Origin: Planctomycetota bacterium | GTDB lineage: Bacteria > Planctomycetota > Planctomycetia > Pirellulales > Pirellulaceae | DNA: 14,082 nucleotides | Direction: 5' to 3' | NCBI GenBank assembly: GCA_026692885.1 | Contig: JAPLNJ010000547.1 | Coordinates: forward strand, 1-14,082 | In this document: in pieces, positions 9,496-14,082 of the stretch | How the letters are laid out: the number at the start of each line of letters is the position of its first letter | How positions within the stretch are numbered: position 1 is the stretch's first letter | The notes under the pieces: model-generated | Database searches by the model: none | Seen by the model: the letters and a program-made list of their open reading frames with translations, nothing else | Told to the model about the DNA's origin: nothing | Translations under genes and position numbers: made by a program

Positions 9496-9519
9496 GATCC
9501 AGGCCGCACGGCCTGGATC
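9496..9519. repeat. Hairpin with a perfect 10-bp stem
   Basis: gatccaggcc and ggcctggatc are separated by gcac. Short flanks extend it weakly, with the word aaggttgcg on the left (9489) and caaggttgcg on the right (9521), here as a direct rather than inverted repeat. It overlaps the possible upstream GTG start of the neighbouring cheW. Confidence 0.8.
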
Positions 9520-9531
9520 ACAAGGTTGCGT

Positions 9532-9594
9532 ATCGTAACCCGACGCGTCAGCGAGGAAGAGCGGCGTTTCCTCGCTGACGCGTCGGATTACGAT
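9532..9594. repeat. 28-bp inverted repeat with a 7-base loop
   Basis: The arms 9532-9559 and 9567-9594 are complementary at all but two positions: one internal position (ccc against tcc) and the last base next to the loop. The core is cgacgcgtcagcgaggaa. It forms a very stable hairpin on either strand. I recognise the core from memory as a widespread intergenic repeat in Pirellulales-type planctomycetes; a genome search would settle copy number. Confidence 0.85.
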
Positions 9595-9603
9595 GATCCA
9601 CTG

Positions 9604-9622
9604 CTAGTACCAAACGGTTTTT
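9604..9622 (+). repeat. Short dispersed element, copy 1
   Basis: ctagtaccaaacggttttt differs at one position from 13465-13483 (ctagcaccaaacggttttt), almost 4 kb away and also beside inverted repeats. The bases after it are only loosely alike. On the minus strand the word reads as an A-run followed by ccgtttgg. Confidence 0.7.
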
Positions 9623-9652
9623 TCAGGTGTCGGCATTCACTTTGGTATTTGA

Positions 9653-9838
9653 TGGATGCCCCCGGCTTGCCCGGGGGATGCTTACGTTCGTCGCTATACA
9701 CACGCCTTACTCCTTCCTCCCCCGCTTCGCCAGCGGCGGCGAAGCCGCCGCTGGCGAAGCGGGGGAGGAAGGTTGTGGGGTGGATCGCCTCGTGTAGCTG
9801 CGAACGTGAGCCTCCACGGGGCAAGCCCGTGGCATCCA
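9653..9838. repeat. Composite nested palindrome (MITE-like)
   Basis: The outer arms 9653-9704 and 9787-9838 are inverted copies that align over 52 bases without a gap, at about two thirds identity or better. Each outer arm contains its own 7-bp hairpin with a five-base loop (9659-9677 and 9814-9832). Between them lies a perfect 29-bp inverted repeat, 9712-9740 and 9744-9772, with a 3-base loop. The element ends 2 bases from the cheR stop codon. It could be a small non-autonomous mobile element or a pair of REP-like hairpins around a third one; no transposase is present. Confidence 0.85.
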
Positions 9839-9840
9839 AT

Positions 9841-11397
9841 TCACAGAAGACATTCTTTTTTATCGACGAGTCTTAACGTGGTCTGAAAACTGCGCCGGGC
9901 GGCAGCCCGATCGCCTTTCTGGTCCAGCACCAACCCCAGATGGAAGTGTGCCATGGGACAATTGCGGTCGATGAACAGCGCACGGCGATAGGCTCGCTCG
10001 GCCGCAGCCAAGTCGCGCGCCTCTTCCGCGAAGCTGGCCTGCAGCAGATGGGCTTCGAGCAGCAAGGGCTGTTCGCGCAGACACAGCTCCAACATCCGGC
10101 GAGCTCGGGCGATTTCGGCGATCGTCAACAGCGTCTGGGCGTACCGTAGGCGCACTCGGGCCCGCTCGTTACTGCCCGCGATTCTGTCGATGGTGCGTTC
10201 GGCTTCGTCCAGGCTGCGCGTCGCCACACACCGGTCGATGCGTTCCGTCAAGGAGGCGTCCGCGGCCACCTGCTGTCTCACCGCAGGGGCTGTGGTGGTC
10301 CCACTCTTCGTCGGTAGCGGACTCCACGACGGAAGCAGCGGCACGGCGGGGCCCCTGGGTCCTGCGATCGACGAGATCGCTGGCAACACGGGGTAAGAGG
10401 TGAATCCTAGGGGAACTGGCGTCAAGACTCCCTCGGTCTTGTAGAACAGGGTCGCCTGATCAAAACGTCGAACTTCAAACCGTGCGGTGGGGGCCAGACT
10501 CACCTCGGTCTCCCCCAGTAACAACCAACCGCCTGGACGCAACGCTTCGTAAAAGCGTGCCAGAATCGCACTCGTGACCTCCGGCTTTAAGTAGATGGCC
10601 ACGTTGCGGAACAGAATCAGGTCCAATCCCAGCGTGCCGGTCAGCGGTGAAGGATACACATCTTTGACCAGGTTCAGGTAAGCGAAACGCACCCAGTCGC
10701 GGACGCGGGGAATCAGGCGAAATCCATCGGCCTCGGGCGTGAAGTAGGTGCGGTCATTGTGACTGTTTGTCAGCCGAAAGGACCAGGGACGATAGAACGC
10801 TTCGCGTCCCCGCTGGAGGAACTTGGGGTTCAGATCTGTCGCCAGGATCGAAACCTGCCAGGGCCAAGAAGCGGCCGCGGACGGTTGACGTCCCATCTCA
10901 GCCACGCGTTCCCGGCCGGTGCTCCCACCGGCTCCCAAATCAGGAGACCTGAAGCCGCGGAGCAGTTGGTCGAGCAAGATGGCCACCGAATAGGGTTCTT
11001 CTCCGGACGAGCAGCCGGCGCACCAGACACGGATTTCGCGGAAGCCGCCGTTTCTCTGGAGGATCGCAGGGACGACCTGCTCGCGCAGCGCTCGAAAGTG
11101 GTGCTCGTTGCGGAAGAAGAACGTCTCGCCCACGGTCAGTTCCGCGGTGAGTTGCTCCAGGAACAAGCCGTGCTCGTTCCGAGACCCTAGCAAGCGGTCC
11201 AAAGTCGTCGGAGGCGTCCAACGGGCCAGCACTTTGCCGGCTGCTTCCTGCAGCCGCGACATTCGTGTGCCCGAAAAGTCCATGCCTGTCTCCGCCTCGG
11301 CGCAAACCCGCAGCCGCTGCCAGGCCGCCACGTCGGCAGGCAAGGCTTTGTTCGGCAAGGCCGGGTCAGGCAAACTAGGGTAGCCGCTGATCGGCAT
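9841..11397 (-). CDS. cheR: CheR-type chemoreceptor methyltransferase with C-terminal TPR repeats (WspC-like)
   Basis: A 518-residue protein that methylates receptor glutamates using S-adenosylmethionine. An N-terminal helical CheR domain (about 25-85) is followed by the Rossmann-type methyltransferase domain (about 85-320): ELTVGETFFFRN (86-97 region), motif I VWCAGCSSGEEPYS (124-137), ILATDLN (184-190) and the motif ILFRNVAIYL (261-270). After a Pro-rich linker (about 325-380) come about three TPR repeats (about 413-514). This CheR-TPR fusion is typical of Wsp-like systems. Unusual is a Gly/Ser/Ala-rich insert of roughly 30 residues (about 150-180) between motif I and the strand leading to TDLN. 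The start ATG at 11397 lies 16 bp after the first cheW stop codon with no strong ribosome binding site, suggesting coupling. Its stop codon borders a palindromic repeat. Confidence 0.95.
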   Translation of the reverse strand: MPISGYPSLPDPALPNKALPADVAAWQRLRVCAEAETGMDFSGTRMSRLQEAAGKVLARWTPPTTLDRLLGSRNEHGLFLEQLTAELTVGETFFFRNEHHFRALREQVVPAILQRNGGFREIRVWCAGCSSGEEPYSVAILLDQLLRGFRSPDLGAGGSTGRERVAEMGRQPSAAASWPWQVSILATDLNPKFLQRGREAFYRPWSFRLTNSHNDRTYFTPEADGFRLIPRVRDWVRFAYLNLVKDVYPSPLTGTLGLDLILFRNVAIYLKPEVTSAILARFYEALRPGGWLLLGETEVSLAPTARFEVRRFDQATLFYKTEGVLTPVPLGFTSYPVLPAISSIAGPRGPAVPLLPSWSPLPTKSGTTTAPAVRQQVAADASLTERIDRCVATRSLDEAERTIDRIAGSNERARVRLRYAQTLLTIAEIARARRMLELCLREQPLLLEAHLLQASFAEEARDLAAAERAYRRALFIDRNCPMAHFHLGLVLDQKGDRAAARRSFQTTLRLVDKKECLL

Positions 11398-11399
11398 GG

Positions 11400-11425
11400 T
11401 CTAAGGCACTCGTCTAGGGCACTCG
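11400..11425. repeat. 13-bp tandem duplication spanning the cheW stop codon
   Basis: tctaaggcactcg (11400-11412) is followed directly by tctagggcactcg (11413-11425), with one mismatch. On the minus strand each copy reads CGA GTG CCx TAG/A, so the unit includes the end of the first cheW and its stop. It is probably a slippage duplication. Confidence 0.7.
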
Positions 11426-11887
11426 ATCCAACTCGACGGCTTCCGTGTCCGCAAGTAGGCGATCGGGATCCAAAAGTCGAAAGACGTTGCCATCCAATTC
11501 AACGACGCCGGTAAAGAATCCCCGCTGGGCACCGATTTCATCGGCCGACACGCTCACGCCATGCCGGAGATCGACCAGGTCCAAGGCTTCATCCACCTCC
11601 AGACCCACCAACCGATTGTGGACTCGCAGACAGACGATGTGCGGCTCAAGGGGCCGCTGATGATTCTTCAGCCCCAACCGCTCTGCCGCGTCCAGCACGG
11701 GAATCAGGTGACCTCGCACAAAGACCACGCCGCGAATGAAGTCCAGACACTGGGGTACGCTTTCAATGGGCAGCGCCGGCAAGACCTCTTCGATCCTAGC
11801 CAACAGGATCGCATGCTGATTCTCGCCGATGCGCACGGCCAGTGCCAGGTGATCAACGGAAGTCGCTGGGGACGTTGATGAGGTCAC
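11414..11887 (-). CDS. cheW: CheW adaptor protein, first gene of the chemosensory cluster
   Basis: With the GTG at 11887 this is a 157-residue CheW, the usual length. The CheW domain begins at HLALAVRIGENQHAILLARIE, continues with the central motif FIRGVVFVRGHLIPVLDAAERLG and ends with FFTGVVELDGNVFRLLDPDRLL. It bridges receptor and CheA; with the second, longer cheW downstream the system has two adaptors, as WspB and WspD. The frame is open further upstream to a GTG at 12025, but the extra 46 residues do not resemble CheW, and the word AAGGGTAGG lies just upstream of 11887, so the shorter form is preferred. The spacer to cheR is 16 bp. As the first gene, its upstream region (11888-12125) should hold the cluster promoter; I cannot assign -35 and -10 boxes with confidence. 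Confidence 0.9.
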   Translation of the reverse strand: MTSSTSPATSVDHLALAVRIGENQHAILLARIEEVLPALPIESVPQCLDFIRGVVFVRGHLIPVLDAAERLGLKNHQRPLEPHIVCLRVHNRLVGLEVDEALDLVDLRHGVSVSADEIGAQRGFFTGVVELDGNVFRLLDPDRLLADTEAVELDRVP

Positions 11888-11957
11888 ACACCTACCCTTT
11901 CGCTTGCGATACCGAGACCGGGTTGCATGGTAGTCGATAGAAGATAGGGCAGACAAT

Positions 11958-11982
11958 AGGCCAACGCGACAGGCCAACGCGA
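11958..11982. repeat. 12-bp tandem direct repeat upstream of the chemosensory cluster
   Basis: aggccaacgcga occurs at 11958-11969 and 11971-11982 with one base between. It lies about 70-95 bases upstream of the first cheW start, in the divergent intergenic region, where an operator could lie. It is equally compatible with a chance slippage duplication. Confidence 0.6.
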
Positions 11983-12078
11983 ATTTGGAGCCGAATGGAA
12001 TGGCATCAGGTATTCGGGAAAGCACGAACTCAAGGTAACATCAACAAACTGAACACGCTAGTACGGACCCATCCATCG

Positions 12079-12110
12079 TCACACCCTGGAACCATCACAC
12101 CCTGCCTGGA
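12079..12110 (+). repeat. Imperfect tandem repeat in the leader of the oxidoreductase gene
   Basis: tcacaccctg occurs at 12079-12088 and 12095-12104 (period 16), each followed by tggaac directly or after a few bases. It lies just upstream of the ribosome binding site of the plus-strand gene. Confidence 0.5.
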
Positions 12111-12112
12111 AC

Positions 12113-12120
12113 AAAGGAGA
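12113..12120 (+). promoter_or_regulatory. Ribosome binding site of the oxidoreductase gene
   Basis: aaaggaga with the GGAG core six bases before the ATG at 12126. It is the clearest Shine-Dalgarno in the window and supports that start, so the 5' end of the broken gene is intact. Confidence 0.85.
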
Positions 12121-12125
12121 CATCC

Positions 12126-13372
12126 ATGCGACAACTGCGTCACCCCGATAAGAGTCGGCGGACCTTCCTGAAAAGCGCGGGGGCGGCCGCGCTGGCCCCG
12201 TGGGCCTTTCGGATCATTCCAGCGTCGGCGCTCGGCGCCGACGGCGCAACGGCGCCGAGCAACCGGATTGCGCTGGGGCTGATCGGTGTGGGCATGGTCG
12301 GTCAGGGACACCTCCGCGGGTTCCTGCACGAGGCGGAAGCCCAGGTGGTTGCCGTGTGCGACGTCGACCGCTGGCGGCGCGAGAACGCCCAGGCCACGAC
12401 GGAACAGGTCTATGCCGACCAGCGGGCCAGCGGCGTCTACCGGGGCTGCGCCGCGTACAACGACCTCCGCGACCTGCTGGCCCGCGACGACATCGACGCG
12501 GTCTTTATCGCTACGGGCGACCGCTGGCACGGGGTTGCCACGGTGCTGGCCGCCAAGGCGGGCAAGGAAATTTACGTCGATAAGCCAATCTCCCTGACGA
12601 TCTCGGCAAGATCCAGGCGGTGTACGTCAACGGCCCGGGCACGAGCGCTGAGGTCCACCTGCCGGCCGAACCGGTCCCCGACAGCCTCGACTGGGACCTG
12701 TGGCTCGGACCGGCCCCGTGGCGGCCGTTCAACCACCGTTTCGTCTACCTGGGGCAGCCGCTGAACGTCGTCCCCTGGGACTTCTGCCGCGACTTTGGCG
12801 GAGGGAACCTGACCAGCGGCACGGTCCACGCGTTCGACGTGGTCCAATGGGGGTTGGGCATGGATCAAGCCGGGCCGAGCGAGGTTATTCCGGCCGGAAC
12901 CGGCAGCTACCCCGACCTGACCTTCAAGTATCCTGACGGCGTGCTCGTGCACGTCGTGCCGGGCCGGTTGGACCGCCGGAAGCACGCCATCCCTGAAGGC
13001 TGGGAAGAGAGCACACCGATTCAAGTTTTCGGCGCATTGTTTGTGGGTGAGCGGGGTTGGATCCACGTGGGCCGCGAAGGCTACCTGCAGTCGTTCCCTG
13101 CGGACGTCATCAGGAACTACCCGGCGGGCTACGATCGGCTGATCGCGGGTGAAAGCCACCACCGCAACTGGTTCGAAGCGATCCGCACCCGCAGCCGTCC
13201 CGCCTGCGACGTGGCAGTAGGTTGCCAGTCGACGATCGTCTCCCACCTGGGTTGCATCGCCGGCTGGACAGGCCGGGCCTTGAAGTGGGATCCGGCCAGC
13301 GAGCAGTTCTTGAACGACGACGAAGCCAACCGCCTGCGGTCTCGAGCGATGCGCGAACCGTGGCGAGTGTAA
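12126..13372 (+). pseudogene. Secreted Gfo/Idh/MocA family oxidoreductase, broken by an internal deletion and frame change
   Basis: The first frame (12126 to about 12600) begins with a Tat signal, SRRTFLK at residues 10-16 and a hydrophobic stretch to about 37, then the Rossmann NAD(P)-binding fold with GVGMVG (54-59) and DKP with K153, the family's conserved EKP lysine. The homology then jumps to another frame (about 12602-13372), beginning LGKIQAVYVNGPG and continuing with the family landmarks LDWDLWLGPAPWRPFN, HAFDVVQWGLGMD, HHRNWFEAIRTRSRPACD and a complete C-terminus EPWRV. Compared with what I know of the family, about 40 residues between the lysine motif and LGK are missing, including the usual QTGTQQR segment. 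To restore the frame, the missing length must leave remainder 1 on division by 3, for instance near 124 bp. Without this the reading runs to a stop at 12764. It is a pseudogene or an assembly error. Such proteins are numerous in planctomycetes, and the substrate is unknown. Confidence 0.85.
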
Positions 13373-13464
13373 CCCGAGATCGTTCCACACAGGTTTCGCT
13401 TACTTCCTTCAGCCGCGACCCAACAAAGCCTGCTGAAAAAGTCAAATCGGTGCACGTGCTTGCA

Positions 13465-13483
13465 CTAGCACCAAACGGTTTTT
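13465..13483 (+). repeat. Short dispersed element, copy 2
   Basis: ctagcaccaaacggttttt is the partner of 9604-9622, with one mismatch. Both copies lie in gene-free sequence among inverted repeats and point the same way. They may be the end of a larger degraded element; no larger common region is visible. Confidence 0.7.
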
Positions 13484-13541
13484 CGGGGTTGGCGGTGTCA
13501 AGCATGGGGTTTTACGGTTTCGCATAGACAAACCGCCAGCT

Positions 13542-13637
13542 GGGGTCAGACGTACAGATTTCAGTTTTCGCGGGCAGAACGCTTTCCCTAGGCTTGGGCA
13601 CATGACCGCGAAAACTGAAATCTGTACGTCTGACCCC
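13542..13637. repeat. 96-bp unit: perfect 32-bp inverted repeats around a 32-bp centre
   Basis: The arms 13542-13573 and 13606-13637 are perfectly complementary over 32 bases; they start ggggtcagacgtacag and end ctgtacgtctgacccc. The centre 13574-13605 is also 32 bases. Ends of the form ggggtcag/ctgacccc occur, from memory, in REP- and MITE-like elements mobilised by IS200/RAYT-type transposases. No transposase is present here, so a non-autonomous element is the likeliest reading. No obvious target-site duplication is seen. Confidence 0.85.
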
Positions 13638-13764
13638 TTGTCTCACGCCCCGTCTCTGCTGAACCCTTAAGTCTCATGCTTTACGCGCAGGGGCGCACCT
13701 GACAGCGCGGGATAACGCCCAGATCGTGATCCCAGGTTTTCGCCCCGAGTTGGGGACGCGATGC

Positions 13765-13851
13765 GTGAGCGGCAAGGCGCTAGCCGCCGGTTCCGAACGC
13801 CATCGGCGGCTAGCGCCTTGCCGCTCACAACCCAGCCACCGGCGGCTAGCG
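13765..13851. repeat. Perfect 25-bp inverted repeat plus an extra half copy
   Basis: The arms 13765-13789 and 13804-13828 (core gcggcaaggcgctagccgcc) match perfectly across a 14-base loop. A third, partial copy of the right arm follows at 13838-13851 (accggcggctagcg). This word family is also known to me from planctomycete intergenic regions. The extra half copy suggests several insertions or a decayed second hairpin. Confidence 0.8.
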
Positions 13852-13893
13852 ATTCACGGCTCCGGACGCCGTTGGCGAAGACGAATTAGGGTC

Positions 13894-13906
13894 GCCCCGT
13901 TGGGGC
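13894..13906. repeat. Short hairpin, 5-bp stem
   Basis: gcccc and ggggc with loop gtt. First of the series of short GC-rich hairpins that fills the end of the window. Confidence 0.5.
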
Positions 13907-13931
13907 TTCGTGGGCTGTGGCGCGATCGTCC

Positions 13932-13950
13932 CCCAGGCCGCTGGCCTGGG
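13932..13950. repeat. Short hairpin, perfect 8-bp stem
   Basis: cccaggcc and ggcctggg with loop gct. Confidence 0.65.
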
Positions 13951-13961
13951 CTGGCCTAGGG

Positions 13962-13978
13962 CCGCCACGTCGTGGCGG
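13962..13978. repeat. Short hairpin, perfect 7-bp stem
   Basis: ccgccac and gtggcgg with loop gtc, 11 bases after the preceding hairpin. Confidence 0.6.
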
Positions 13979-14015
13979 AAGGACCCGGCCCGACGCACTG
14001 CACGTGGACCGGTTG

Positions 14016-14050
14016 CTCCGAGACCGGGTTTCGCGTCTCGGAGAGACGCG
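14016..14050. repeat. Two overlapping, mutually exclusive hairpins
   Basis: ctccgagac (14016-14024) pairs with gtctcggag (14035-14043), a 9-bp stem with a 10-base loop. Alternatively cgcgtctc (14032-14039) pairs with gagacgcg (14043-14050), an 8-bp stem with a 3-base loop. The two share 14035-14043, so only one can form at a time. The copies of cacgtgg at 14001 and 14053 flank the pair. Confidence 0.65.
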
Positions 14051-14082
14051 ACCACGTGGATGCGACGCCGCCCCGCGATAGG

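Larger units (their letters stand above)
9447..9840. other. Gene-free spacer between cheR and the second cheW, filled with inverted repeats
   Basis: About 390 bases without a credible gene, unlike the 3-174 bp gaps elsewhere in the cluster. It holds, in plus-strand order, a 10-bp-stem hairpin, a 28-bp inverted repeat, a short element also found at 13465, and a composite of nested palindromes. A plus-strand frame across it encodes TRRVSEEERRF, a peptide that I recall from spurious ORFs over this repeat in planctomycete genomes. The insertions may have lengthened a once short operon spacer. Confidence 0.8.
13373..14082. other. Gene-free region rich in inverted repeats
   Basis: About 710 bases after the oxidoreductase stop codon in which I find no credible coding sequence on either strand, no tRNA and no rRNA. 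It holds a second copy of the short dispersed element, a 96-bp perfect inverted-repeat unit, a 25-bp inverted repeat with an extra half copy, and a string of short GC-rich hairpins to the end of the window. The open frames here are short and dominated by Arg, Pro and Gly, as expected from GC-rich noncoding DNA. Confidence 0.75.

Noticed and set aside
9445..9876. 143-residue plus-strand frame across the cheR-cheW spacer
   Set aside because: It is built from the inverted repeats themselves; the peptide TRRVSEEERRF is a translation of the repeat, not a protein.
11888..12025. 46-residue N-terminal extension of the first cheW from the GTG at 12025
   Set aside because: The extension is unlike CheW, spans a tandem repeat, and the GTG at 11887 has a better ribosome binding site and gives the normal CheW length.
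11888..12125. Sigma-70 type promoters for the divergent genes
   Set aside because: Several loose matches can be found on both strands, but none has both boxes at the right spacing convincingly enough to report.
12572..13390. 272-residue minus-strand frame opposite the second half of the oxidoreductase
   Set aside because: The plus strand here encodes clear Gfo/Idh/MocA landmarks; the antisense frame is a by-product of GC-rich codon use.

Overview
The window carries a complete chemosensory gene cluster on the minus strand, a broken oxidoreductase gene on the plus strand, and an unusual density of palindromic intergenic repeats. The organism is most likely a member of the Planctomycetota, perhaps of the Pirellulales. 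This rests on a GC-rich genome, a Tat-targeted Gfo/Idh/MocA protein of the planctomycete secreted type, and intergenic hairpins that I recognise from memory in such genomes. No database search was possible, so the taxonomic call is inference.

Layout, in the direction of minus-strand transcription: cheW (11887-11414), a CheR methyltransferase with TPR repeats (11397-9841), a repeat-filled spacer of about 390 bp, a second and longer cheW (9446-8817), a membrane chemoreceptor (8789-6771), a CheA-REC hybrid kinase (6767-4461), cheB (4380-3340), a spacer with four copies of a 20-bp palindrome, and finally a 990-residue soluble hybrid kinase, REC-REC-HisKA-HATPase-REC-REC-HPt (3165-193). Divergent from the cluster, the oxidoreductase (12126-13372) has a good ribosome binding site and Tat signal but is broken by an internal deletion with a frame change near 12600. 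From 13373 to the end there is no gene I can support, only a series of inverted repeats.

How the genes work together: the receptor signals through two CheW adaptors to CheA; CheR and CheB methylate and demethylate the receptor for adaptation. No stand-alone CheY, CheC, CheD or CheZ and no flagellar gene is present. The gene content (CheW, CheR-TPR, long CheW, MCP, CheA-REC, CheB) parallels the Wsp (alternative cellular function) systems. The last position, held by the diguanylate cyclase WspR in Pseudomonas, is held here by the multi-REC hybrid kinase. The output is therefore probably regulatory rather than flagellar steering, but its target is not in the window.

The second theme is repeats. 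At least six kinds of hairpin or inverted repeat occur between genes and none was noticed inside an intact one. One pair shows compensatory base changes in its stems, which suggests that the folded form matters. Another is a perfect 32-32-32 bp arm-centre-arm unit resembling a small non-autonomous mobile element.
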